Shown piece after piece: positions 1 to 5,741 of a stretch of DNA of 5,741 nucleotides. The notes beneath the pieces are model-generated. The model was not told where the DNA came from, ran no database searches, and saw only the letters and a list, made by a program, of their open reading frames with translations. The number at the start of each line of letters is the position of its first letter. Position 1 is the first letter of the stretch. This DNA comes from Nocardia sp. (lineage in GTDB: Bacteria; Actinomycetota; Actinomycetes; Mycobacteriales; Mycobacteriaceae): assembly GCA_013361595.1 (NCBI GenBank), contig JABFXT010000271.1, positions 1 through 5,741 of the forward strand, written 5' to 3'. Position numbers and translations under genes: made by a program.

Positions 1-64
1 CCCGTTCGCGCTGCTCCCACACCTGATCATGGACCTCGGAATGGTCTACATGCTGGTCGCGTGA
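1..64 (+). CDS. 3' end of an unidentified plus-strand gene (partial)
   Basis: An open frame enters from the left edge and ends at a TGA at 62-64. The 20 visible residues, PFALLPHLIMDLGMVYMLVA, are hydrophobic and methionine-rich, as in the last transmembrane helix of a small membrane protein. Eighteen of the 20 codons end in G or C, which supports real coding. The methionine spacing faintly recalls DUF5134-type actinobacterial membrane proteins, but the fragment is too short to assign and I give no function. It converges on speD and overlaps its 3' end by 19 bases, so the two genes are read tail to tail. The rest of the gene lies outside the window. Confidence 0.5.
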   Translation, partial: PFALLPHLIMDLGMVYMLVA

Positions 65-459
65 CCGGGCGGAACCGGCACCCCGGTCGCGTCCGGTCCC
101 GCGGCCCGGCCGCGCAACACGGTCGAGATCCGCACATGTTCGGGACCGAGCGCGGTGCGGAGCAGTTCGGCGACCCGGCCGGCACTGTCCGCGGCGCTAC
201 CGCAGGTGAAAACATCGACGAAGATATCGCCGGATTCCGGGTAGGTGTGCAGCGAGGCGTGGGATTCGGCCAGCAGCGCCAGCACTGTCACGCCGTGCGG
301 GTCGAACTGTTTGCCGACGATCTCGCAGACGGTGACGCCGGCACCGGTCAGTGCGTATCGCAGCGCGCTTTCCAGCGCGGTGAGATCGTCGCACAGCGCA
401 CGGTCGACCCCACCGAACTCGGCCAGCACATGGCGGCCGGTGAATTCCGCCGTCACCAT
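46..459 (-). CDS. speD: SpeD-type pyruvoyl decarboxylase, probable S-adenosylmethionine decarboxylase proenzyme
   Basis: The 137-residue protein has the size and motifs of the short bacterial/archaeal (class 1b) AdoMet decarboxylases. These cleave themselves to form a pyruvoyl cofactor and make decarboxylated AdoMet, the aminopropyl donor for spermidine. The hallmark ESHASLHTYPE is at residues 65-75. By homology Ser66 becomes the pyruvoyl group after the Glu65-Ser66 bond is cut, and His71 is the processing histidine. The second motif, VDVFTCG (81-87), holds the catalytic-acid cysteine Cys86. The protein is cytosolic. It is the last gene of the minus-strand train, 33 bases after the helicase stop. 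The start is uncertain by two residues: ATG at 457-459 lies 4 bases after a GGGG, whereas GTG at 454-456 lies 7 bases after it. Some SpeD homologues are known to have become arginine or ornithine decarboxylases, so the substrate is inferred. No speE is visible in the window. Confidence 0.92.
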   Translation of the reverse strand: MVTAEFTGRHVLAEFGGVDRALCDDLTALESALRYALTGAGVTVCEIVGKQFDPHGVTVLALLAESHASLHTYPESGDIFVDVFTCGSAADSAGRVAELLRTALGPEHVRISTVLRGRAAGPDATGVPVPPGHATSM

Positions 460-469
460 CTCGCCCCGC

Positions 470-493
470 TCACTCGTGCCCGGCGCCGGTCAT
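470..493 (-). other. 7-codon mini-ORF overlapping the helicase stop, possible translational coupler
   Basis: The helicase stop TGA (493-495) overlaps an ATG at 491-493 in the arrangement TGATG. The frame from this ATG reads MTGAGHE and stops at 470-472, 10 bases before the speD ATG. It is not in the speD frame. A ribosome finishing the helicase could re-initiate here and be delivered next to the weak speD ribosome binding site. The perfect palindrome CCGGCGCCGG (480-489) lies inside it. The overlap is seen directly. A coupling role is inference, and in GC-rich DNA such a short frame can arise by chance. Confidence 0.25.
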
Positions 494-3000
494 CAACCCG
501 CGGCCACCGTGACCTCGTCGAACACCACATCGCCGGCCGCGTCGGATTCGGCCAGATCGACCGTGGCGAGCAGCGCCCAGCCGTGATCACCGGCCGGATC
601 GTCGAGGACCTGGCGTACCTGCCAGAAGCCGGGCCGCTTCTCGACCCGGAACAGTTGCGGCCCGCGTGCGTCGGGGCCGGTGCCGATGCTGTCGTACTCG
701 GCGAAATAGGGGGCGAGATCGTCCGCCCAATCCGGGCCCGGGGACAGCTCCGCCAGCTCGTCCCAGCGTTGCCGGGAAGCGAGCTCGACCCGGCGGAAAA
801 CGGCGTTACGCACCATCACCCGGAAAGCCCGTTCGTTGGCGGTGACCGGCCGCACGCTCTCGCCACCGAACGCGATCTGCTCGGCATCGGTCTCCGCGCC
901 CGCCCCGGTCAGCTGTTCCCATTCGTCGAGCAGACTGGAATCCACCTGCCGCACGAGTTCGCCGAGCCATTCGGTGAGGTCGTCGAGTTCCTCGGTGCGC
1001 GCCGCGTCCGGAACCGTGCGGCGCAACGCCCGGTAGGCGTCGGCGAGATAGCGCAGCACCACTCCCTCGGAGCGCGCGAGCTCATAGTAGGAGATCAGTT
1101 CGGTGAAGGTCATCGCCCGTTCGACCATGTCGCGCACCACCGATTTCGGTGACGGAGTGAACTCCGACAGCCAGGGATGCCCGGCCCGGTACGTCTCGTA
1201 GGCACCCTCGATCAGCTCCGCGAGCGGTTTCGGCCAGGTGATGTCCTCGAGCAGTTCCATCCGCTCGTCGTAATCGATCCCCTCGGCCTTCATCTCGGCC
1301 ACGGCCTCGCCACGGGCTTTGTGCTGCTGGGCCATCAACAGCTGCCGGGGATCCTCCAGGGTGGCCTCGACCAGCGACACCATATCGAGCGCATAACCGG
1401 CCGACGCGTTGTCGAGCAGCTCGAACGCGGCCAGCGCGAACGGCGACAGCGGCTGGTCCAGCGCGAAATCCCGCTGCAGGTCGACGGTGAGCCGGGCGTA
1501 GCGGCCCTTCTCGTCCGGCTCGGAGAGCTGCTGAACGACTCCCGCGTCGCGCAACGCACGGTAGAGCCGGACGGCTCGCAGGATATGACGCCGTTGCGCC
1601 GCACGCGGTTCGTGATTGTCCTCGAGCAGATGCCGCATCGCCTGGAAACAGTTGCCCGGCCGCGCGATGACGTTCAGCAGCATCGCGTTGGTCACCGCGA
1701 ATCGCGACACCATCGGTTCGGGCGCGGCGGTGACCAGCCGGTCGAAGGTCTCCTCGCTCCAGGACACGAAACCCTCGGGTGGTTTGCGCCGCTGCACTTT
1801 CCGCATCTTCTTGGGATCGTTACCGGCCTTCGCGAGCAACCGCGTGTTCTCGACCTCGTGCTCGGGTGCCTGCACCACCACCGTGCCCATGGTGTCGAAT
1901 CCGGCCCGGCCGGCCCGGCCGGCGATCTGATGGAATTCCCGGGCCTTGAGCCGCCGGGTGCGGAAACCGTCGAATTTGGTGAGGCCGGTCAACAGCACGG
2001 TGCGGATCGGCACATTGATACCGACTCCCAGCGTATCGGTGCCGCAGACGACCTTGAGTAGTCCGTCCTGAGCGAGGCGCTCCACCAGGCGGCGGTATTT
2101 GGGGAGCATCCCCGCATGGTGGACTCCGATCCCGTGCCGGATCAGCCGCGACAGGGTCTTCCCGAACCCCGAGGAGAACCGGAACTCGCCCAATGCCTCG
2201 GCGATCGCGTCCTTCTCCGCCCGACTGGCGAAGTTCGCGCTGGTCAAGGCCTGGGCCCGCTCCAATGCCGCGGCCTGGGTGAAATGGACGACATAAACCG
2301 GGGCCTGGTGGGTGGTCACCAATTCGGTCAACGTCTCGGTGATCGGAGTGCGCGCATAGGAGAAGTGCAGTGGTACCGGGCGTTGTGTACCCGCCACCAC
2401 CGCCGTGGCGCGGCCGGTCCGGCGCTCCAGATCGGCGGCGAAGAAATCGACCTCACCGAGGGTGGCCGACATCAGCAGGAACTGCGCACGGGGTAATTCG
2501 AGCAACGGGACCTGCCAGGCCCAGCCGCGATCGGGGTCGGCGTAGAAATGGAACTCGTCCATCACCACCTGCCCGATCTCCGCATCGGGGCCCTCCCGCA
2601 GGGCGAGGTTGGCGAGGATCTCGGCGGTGGCGCAGATGATGGGCGCGTTCGGATTCACCGCGGCGTCCCCGGTGACCATGCCGACCCGCTCGGCGCCGAA
2701 GATCTCGCACAGGGCGAAGAACTTCTCGCTCACCAGCGCCTTGATCGGCGCGGTGTAGTAGCTGCGCAGCCCCTGGGTGAGCGCGAACAGATGCGCGCCG
2801 ACGGCTACCAGTGATTTACCCGAACCCGTGGGGGTGGCGAGAATGACATGGGATCCGGCCGCGAGCTCCAGCACGGCCTCGTCCTGAGCGGGGTACAGCG
2901 CGGTGCCCTGCTCGGCTGCCCATATCGCGAACGACTCGTACAGCGCGTCGGCGTCGGTCCCCGGTATCTCGAGCAGTTCGGTCAGATCCACCCGGGACAC
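493..3000 (-). CDS. Ski2-like DEAD/DEAH-box helicase with DUF3516-type C-terminal region
   Basis: This 835-residue ATP-dependent helicase has a complete superfamily 2 core. Visible motifs are a Q-motif-like region (TALYPAQDEAV, 33-43), Walker A ATPTGSGKS (55-63), motif Ia TAPIKALVSEKF (83-94), TGD (110-112), motif II DEFH (148-151), motif III SAT (178-180), HHAGMLPKYRRLVE (294-307), motif V (VVCGTDTLGVGINVP, 317-331) and motif VI QIAGRAGRAG (358-367). The HHAGMLP and GRAGR forms are typical of the Ski2/Mtr4/HelY branch, which unwinds RNA or DNA 3' to 5'. Residues from about 400 on match the all-helical, charged DUF3516-type region found in actinobacterial members. Substrate and pathway are unknown. 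The start is GTG at 2998-3000: it is the only usual start codon downstream of an in-frame stop at 3052-3054, and GGAG (3009-3012) lies 8 bases upstream. It sits mid-operon, 66 bases after the PAC2 gene. It is not RecQ, UvrB or Lhr. Confidence 0.95.
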   Translation of the reverse strand: MSRVDLTELLEIPGTDADALYESFAIWAAEQGTALYPAQDEAVLELAAGSHVILATPTGSGKSLVAVGAHLFALTQGLRSYYTAPIKALVSEKFFALCEIFGAERVGMVTGDAAVNPNAPIICATAEILANLALREGPDAEIGQVVMDEFHFYADPDRGWAWQVPLLELPRAQFLLMSATLGEVDFFAADLERRTGRATAVVAGTQRPVPLHFSYARTPITETLTELVTTHQAPVYVVHFTQAAALERAQALTSANFASRAEKDAIAEALGEFRFSSGFGKTLSRLIRHGIGVHHAGMLPKYRRLVERLAQDGLLKVVCGTDTLGVGINVPIRTVLLTGLTKFDGFRTRRLKAREFHQIAGRAGRAGFDTMGTVVVQAPEHEVENTRLLAKAGNDPKKMRKVQRRKPPEGFVSWSEETFDRLVTAAPEPMVSRFAVTNAMLLNVIARPGNCFQAMRHLLEDNHEPRAAQRRHILRAVRLYRALRDAGVVQQLSEPDEKGRYARLTVDLQRDFALDQPLSPFALAAFELLDNASAGYALDMVSLVEATLEDPRQLLMAQQHKARGEAVAEMKAEGIDYDERMELLEDITWPKPLAELIEGAYETYRAGHPWLSEFTPSPKSVVRDMVERAMTFTELISYYELARSEGVVLRYLADAYRALRRTVPDAARTEELDDLTEWLGELVRQVDSSLLDEWEQLTGAGAETDAEQIAFGGESVRPVTANERAFRVMVRNAVFRRVELASRQRWDELAELSPGPDWADDLAPYFAEYDSIGTGPDARGPQLFRVEKRPGFWQVRQVLDDPAGDHGWALLATVDLAESDAAGDVVFDEVTVAAG

Positions 3001-3008
3001 CCTACGGG

Positions 3009-3012
3009 CTCC
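3009..3012 (-). promoter_or_regulatory. ribosome binding site of the helicase gene
   Basis: Read on the minus strand, GGAG precedes the GTG at 2998-3000 by 8 bases. With no other start codon before the upstream in-frame stop, it fixes the unusual GTG start. Confidence 0.6.
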
Positions 3013-3017
3013 GGCCC

Positions 3018-3049
3018 GCCGGTCACCGGCACGGTGGGCGTGTGCCGGT
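3018..3049 (-). promoter_or_regulatory. overlapping mutually exclusive hairpins between the PAC2 and helicase genes
   Basis: The 66-base gap holds two inverted repeats that share a strand. ACCGGCAC (3025-3032) and GTGCCGGT (3042-3049) form a perfect 8-bp stem with a 9-base loop. GCCGG (3018-3022) and CCGGC (3026-3030) form a 5-bp stem with a 3-base loop. Both need 3026-3030, so only one can form at a time. There is no T-run on either side, so this is not a classical intrinsic terminator. It may act as a processing site, a transcript-stability element or an attenuator that sets the ratio of the two genes. The structure is seen in the sequence; the role is inferred. Confidence 0.4.
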
Positions 3050-3066
3050 CCTCATCCGGTCCGGCG

Positions 3067-4005
3067 TCAGCCGCGTTCTTCGTCGTCGCCGTAGCCGCCC
3101 TGCTCGGCGAGGAAACGCTCGAACTCCGCGCCGAGCTCGTCGCCGCTGGGCAGTTCCCCCTCACCGACCAGCAGGCTGGATTGCCGTTCCTGAGCGCTCA
3201 CGAAGGTGTCGTACTGGCGTTCCAGCGCGTGCACCACCGTCTCCACCTCGGCGTTTCCGGCGATGTGCTCGTTGACCTGTTCGCGGACCCGGGCCGCCGC
3301 CTCGCCCAGCGCGGCGAGCGGGATCTCCAGGCCGGCGTTCTCGCCGACGTGCTCGAGCAGCGTTTGCGCGGCCTCCGGATAGGAGGTCTGCGCCAGATAG
3401 TGCGGTACGTGCACGGAGAACCCCAGTGATTCGTGACCGTGCTGGGCCATCCGGTATTCGAGCAGAGTGGCGGCACTGGCCGGAACCTGCAGTTCACCCG
3501 GCCACCGCTGGTTTTCGGGGATCAGGTCGCGGTTGGACGAATGCGCGGTGAGTCCCAGCGGACGGGTGTGCGGTACGGCCATGGGGATGGCGCTGAGGCC
3601 GATACTGCGGCGCACACCGAGTTGATCGGCCAGCAATCGCACCGCGGTCGTGAACTTCTCCCAGCGCAGATCGGGTTCCATCCCGGCCAGCAGCAGGAAC
3701 GGGGTGCCCGCGGTATCGCGCAGCGCCCACAGGTTCAGCTCGGGTTCGGCGTAATCGGCGAAGTGGTCGGTCTTGAATGTCATCAGGGGCCGCCGCGACC
3801 GGTAGTCCAGCAGCTCGTCCACATCGAAGGACGCGACGAGTTCGCTCTCCAGGCTCTCCCGGAGATGGGTGGTGGCCAGCCGGACCGCGTGACCCGCGTC
3901 GGAATAACCCTCCAGGCCGTGCACCAGGACCGGCCCCGAACCGTCGTCGGCCGACAGCTGCGGAGCGGGGAACTCCAGCTCGTACATTCGCGACTCGTAG
4001 TCCAT
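3067..4005 (-). CDS. PAC2 family protein (Rv2714-like)
   Basis: The 312-residue protein belongs to the PAC2 (proteasome assembly chaperone 2) superfamily and is close in length to its Mycobacterium tuberculosis relative Rv2714. The family signature is the N-terminal strand-turn VLVHGLEGYSDAGHA (26-40). The core (about 15-215) includes YRSRRPLMTF (68-77), FLLLAGMEPDLRW (103-115) and IGLSAIPMAVPHTRP (135-149). A helical tail from about 217 is rich in Glu, Gln and Ala, fits a coiled coil, and ends in an acidic GDDEERG. No enzymatic function is established for bacterial members; a scaffold or assembly role is inferred from the family name. The start is ATG at 4003-4005, with a near-ideal AGGAAGGAG (4012-4020) 6 bases upstream. 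The frame stays open far upstream, but that stretch is antisense to the DUF4192 gene and is not coding. It is the first gene of the minus-strand operon. Confidence 0.95.
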   Translation of the reverse strand: MDYESRMYELEFPAPQLSADDGSGPVLVHGLEGYSDAGHAVRLATTHLRESLESELVASFDVDELLDYRSRRPLMTFKTDHFADYAEPELNLWALRDTAGTPFLLLAGMEPDLRWEKFTTAVRLLADQLGVRRSIGLSAIPMAVPHTRPLGLTAHSSNRDLIPENQRWPGELQVPASAATLLEYRMAQHGHESLGFSVHVPHYLAQTSYPEAAQTLLEHVGENAGLEIPLAALGEAAARVREQVNEHIAGNAEVETVVHALERQYDTFVSAQERQSSLLVGEGELPSGDELGAEFERFLAEQGGYGDDEERG

Positions 4006-4011
4006 CGCGTA

Positions 4012-4020
4012 CTCCTTCCT
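4012..4020 (-). promoter_or_regulatory. strong ribosome binding site of the PAC2 gene
   Basis: AGGAAGGAG on the minus strand lies 6 bases before the ATG at 4003-4005. It sets the true start and shows that the long upstream open frame is not translated as part of this protein. Confidence 0.85.
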
Positions 4021-4130
4021 GCGCGATCCGTGGGGCGGGCGGGTCGAGCAACTCTGCTTGTATCCGCTACCGCGCCGCGAGCCGCGAATCGCCGTCCATT
4101 GTCCCCCACGCAGATGTACGGCCACACACG

Positions 4131-4158
4131 ACCGTATATCCGCTCTCACTGCTGACAA
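4131..4158 (-). promoter_or_regulatory. candidate housekeeping promoter for the PAC2-helicase-speD operon
   Basis: On the minus strand TTGTCA (4153-4158) and TACGGT (4131-4136) are separated by 16 bases. This fits the actinobacterial TANNNT -10 and a near-consensus -35. The expected transcript start near 4124 would give a leader of about 118 bases. The segment is locally AT-richer than its surroundings. This is a by-eye match only. Confidence 0.35.
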
Positions 4159-4291
4159 CAGCGGTCGCCGCCGGTGAATTCCCCGGTCCCGGCGAGATGT
4201 GGGGCGGGGTCGGGGTGGTCTTGTGGCCGGTGAACGCACCGGGGAGTCTGGCACACTCCGCTCCCGGATGTACCCGAATTTCGTTCCGGCA

Positions 4292-4309
4292 ACCCGGGTC
4301 GGCCCGGGT
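4292..4309. repeat. 7-bp inverted repeat with a 4-base loop
   Basis: ACCCGGG and CCCGGGT are separated by TCGG, giving a perfect GC-rich stem-loop about 130 bases before the DUF4192 start and just upstream of the DnaA boxes. It has no T-run. It could be an operator or a leader hairpin. In a GC-rich intergenic region its significance is modest. Confidence 0.3.
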
Positions 4310-4336
4310 ATCGCGGGCGGACCGGCGCGCACGGGA

Positions 4337-4377
4337 GTTGTCCACAGGTCGCGCGGTTGTCCACAGACTTGTCCGGA
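4337..4377 (+). promoter_or_regulatory. cluster of DnaA boxes (two perfect, one degenerate)
   Basis: Two identical 11-base direct repeats, GTTGTCCACAG, occur at 4337-4347 and 4356-4366, 19 bases apart. Each contains TTGTCCACA (4338-4346 and 4357-4365), the preferred DnaA-binding 9-mer of Streptomyces and Mycobacterium. A third, degenerate copy, TTGTCCGGA (7 of 9 bases), follows in the same orientation at 4369-4377. The cluster ends 60 bases before the DUF4192 start. There is no dnaA, dnaN, rpmH or long AT-rich tract nearby, so this is unlikely to be the chromosomal origin. A DnaA-responsive promoter or a DnaA-titrating site is more plausible. The motif matches are direct; binding is inferred. 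Confidence 0.6.
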
Positions 4378-4437
4378 GCGCACGTTTGCCCAGCTCGCAG
4401 CCGAGCCGGGTGGGCCGATGTACCGCATGCTCGGACC

Positions 4438-5741
4438 ATGACTTCCGCCGCCCCGTCCCCCCGGCCCGATGCCTCCCTCGGCCGATCGCCGCTCTGCTCG
4501 TCCGGCGGCGTCGGCCGCACGGACATCCCGCACCGCCGAAGCACCGGAGTTCGGCACCGGTGCCCCACCGCACGGGCGCTGGCCGCGGGTGGCTTGCCGC
4601 GCCCGGCCGTCCAGACCCCTGTTCCGGTCCTGTGGCCACCGGATGCGCAGCGCTACGACCGCGGCGGCGCCGTCCGAGCCCGCTGCGCCGACCGGACCGA
4701 CGCCTACGATCACCCTTTCCATCCGGGACCCACCCGTCTCGACGACCCCGGCGATCTGCTCGCGGCCATCCCCGCGATGCTCGGCTTCCGGCCGGAACGT
4801 TCTCTGGTGCTGGCAGTCCTGTGCGCGGCGCCGATCGCGGAGAGCGCGGTCATCGATCTCGTCGTGCGCTTCGATCTGCGGCATCCGGATACCGGATACC
4901 CCTCCGATATCGATACGGTGGCCGCCGCGGCCACGCGGGTCTGTGCCCGGCCGGGGGTGGTGGGGGTGCTCCTCGTACTGGTGGACGAGGAGATGGGTGA
5001 GGGCGAACGATCTCTGCGACAGAGAGTTCCGGTGCTGGGTGAACTGGAGAAGCAGCTGTCGGCCCACGCGGTACCGATTCGCGCGGCGTGGGCAGCGCGC
5101 GCGATAGCGGCGGGGCAACCGTGGTGGAGTGTGACCGGCCCGCCGCGCCGGGGCCGGATCGCCGATCCGGTGGCCTCCACGGTGACCCTGAACCGGGTGC
5201 TGGACGGACGGCCGATCCGCCGCAGCCGTGGCGAACTGACCGGGTTGGTCGCTGCGGACGGCCCACTGCGCAAACAGGTTTCGAAGGAACTGCCCGGCGC
5301 CCGCGCTCGTGCCAAGGACCGGTATGTGGCCGCGGCGCGGCGCGGCGATCCGGCTGGCTACCTGCGCGGCGAACTGAGCACGGTGCTCTGGCTGATCGCG
5401 AACGCCGAATCGGATGGGGGACTGGGCTCGCGAGAGCTGGCTCAGCTCGCCGTGGCCCTGCGTGATCGGGAGATCCGCGACGCCGTGTTCGCAGTGGTCG
5501 ATACGGTGCACGCCGAGGCCACCGAGACTCTGCTGGCCCAGCTCACGCGAGCCCTGGAAGGCGCCGACCGGGCGGAGGCGGCGACCCTGCTGGGCTTCTT
5601 CGCCTATGTCCGGGGCGACGGCCCGTTCGCCGGGATAGCCCTGGATATCGCATTGGATTCCGATCCGCACCATTCCATGGCCGCACTACTGCATACGGCG
5701 TTGGAAGCCGGGATGCGCCCGGAGCGCCTGCGTGATCTGGC
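4438..5741 (+). CDS. DUF4192 domain-containing protein (partial, runs off the right edge)
   Basis: The frame from ATG 4438-4440 stays open to the window end (about 434 residues, no stop). From about residue 100 it matches DUF4192, an actinobacterial family of unknown function. Signatures are LDDPGDLLAAIPAMLGF (101-117) followed by RPERSLVLAVL, a mid-region WWSVTGPPRRGRIADPVAST, and VRGDGPFAGIALDIALDSDP near the end. No signal peptide or membrane segment is evident. Residues 2-100 are Pro/Arg/Gly-rich, contain several cysteines, and look disordered; homologues I recall begin much closer to LDDP. G/C-ending codons stay near 80% there, so the extension may be real. The ATG is the first in-frame start after an open stretch but has only a weak GGA upstream. 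The only other likely in-frame start before the domain is TTG at 4594-4596. It is transcribed divergently from the PAC2 operon, downstream of the DnaA boxes. Confidence 0.9.
   Translation, partial: MTSAAPSPRPDASLGRSPLCSSGGVGRTDIPHRRSTGVRHRCPTARALAAGGLPRPAVQTPVPVLWPPDAQRYDRGGAVRARCADRTDAYDHPFHPGPTRLDDPGDLLAAIPAMLGFRPERSLVLAVLCAAPIAESAVIDLVVRFDLRHPDTGYPSDIDTVAAAATRVCARPGVVGVLLVLVDEEMGEGERSLRQRVPVLGELEKQLSAHAVPIRAAWAARAIAAGQPWWSVTGPPRRGRIADPVASTVTLNRVLDGRPIRRSRGELTGLVAADGPLRKQVSKELPGARARAKDRYVAAARRGDPAGYLRGELSTVLWLIANAESDGGLGSRELAQLAVALRDREIRDAVFAVVDTVHAEATETLLAQLTRALEGADRAEAATLLGFFAYVRGDGPFAGIALDIALDSDPHHSMAALLHTALEAGMRPERLRDL

Larger units (their letters stand above)
4006..4437. promoter_or_regulatory. 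divergent intergenic region between the PAC2 and DUF4192 genes
   Basis: This 432-base stretch separates two genes read away from each other, so it should hold promoters for both. Visible elements, each listed or discussed separately, are the PAC2 ribosome binding site, a -35/-10 pair for the operon, a 7-bp GC hairpin, a DnaA-box cluster, and three copies of GATGTAC at 4113, 4267 and 4417. I found no convincing small gene or structural RNA in it, and no clear -10/-35 pair for the plus-strand gene. Confidence 0.7.

Noticed and set aside
61..1152. 363-codon plus-strand open frame
   Set aside because: It is antisense to speD and the helicase, both with clear family motifs. Its product is Arg/Gly/Val-rich without a recognisable domain, a common shadow in GC-rich coding DNA.
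1903..1922. Short tandem repetition of ggcccggcc within the helicase gene
   Set aside because: It encodes the AGRAGRAG of motif VI (tandem Gly-Arg-Ala codons), so the repetition is explained by the protein.
1177..2061. 294-codon plus-strand open frame
   Set aside because: It is antisense to the helicase region that encodes motifs V and VI and the start of the C-terminal half; no domain seen.
4337..4377. Chromosomal or plasmid replication origin
   Set aside because: There are only two perfect boxes and no AT-rich unwinding tract, and neither dnaA/dnaN nor a Rep gene is in view.
4006..4437. LexA/SOS box, riboswitch or tRNA in the intergenic region
   Set aside because: I looked for the actinobacterial CGAAC-N-GTTCG type palindrome, cloverleaf ends and long conserved-looking leaders, and found none convincing.
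3777..5000. 407-codon plus-strand open frame
   Set aside because: It overlaps PAC2 on the opposite strand and DUF4192 in another frame. The product is Pro/Arg/Ser-rich, with no domain.
4469..5107. 212-codon plus-strand open frame overlapping DUF4192
   Set aside because: The competing frame contains the DUF4192 signatures; this one is cysteine- and arginine-rich shadow sequence.
4006..5673. Long N-terminal extension of the PAC2 gene (open frame of 868 codons in total)
   Set aside because: The strong ribosome binding site and ATG at 4003-4005 match the family's start, and the extension is antisense to the DUF4192 gene with low-complexity Arg/Gly/Pro content.

Overview
This window is GC-rich chromosomal DNA with dense, short-gapped genes and strong G/C bias at third codon positions. 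The gene set (a PAC2-family protein of the Rv2714 type, a Ski2-like helicase with a DUF3516-type C-terminal half, and a DUF4192 protein) points to a mycolic-acid actinobacterium. Nocardia is my best guess and Rhodococcus or a relative is possible. No mobile element, CRISPR array, tRNA or rRNA was seen.

Layout: (1) positions 1-64 hold the last 20 codons of an unidentified plus-strand gene, converging on and overlapping the next gene. (2) Positions 46-459, 493-3000 and 3067-4005 form a minus-strand gene train, read in the order PAC2 protein -> Ski2-like helicase -> SpeD-type pyruvoyl decarboxylase. The gaps are 66 and 33 bases, so one operon is likely. A nested pair of mutually exclusive hairpins lies between the first two genes, and a 7-codon mini-ORF overlaps the helicase stop just before speD. 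(3) Positions 4006-4437 are a 432-base divergent intergenic region. It carries a plausible promoter for the operon and a cluster of two perfect plus one degenerate actinobacterial DnaA box. (4) From 4438 to the window end, a DUF4192 protein is read on the plus strand and runs off the edge.

Functionally, the operon joins a proteasome-assembly-chaperone-like protein of unknown role, an RNA/DNA helicase and a polyamine-type decarboxylase. No shared pathway is established for the three. The most noteworthy signals are the DnaA-box cluster in a divergent promoter far from any recognisable origin gene, and the co-transcription of speD with the helicase without a visible speE partner. I see no clear evidence of a wholly new defence or mobile system here.
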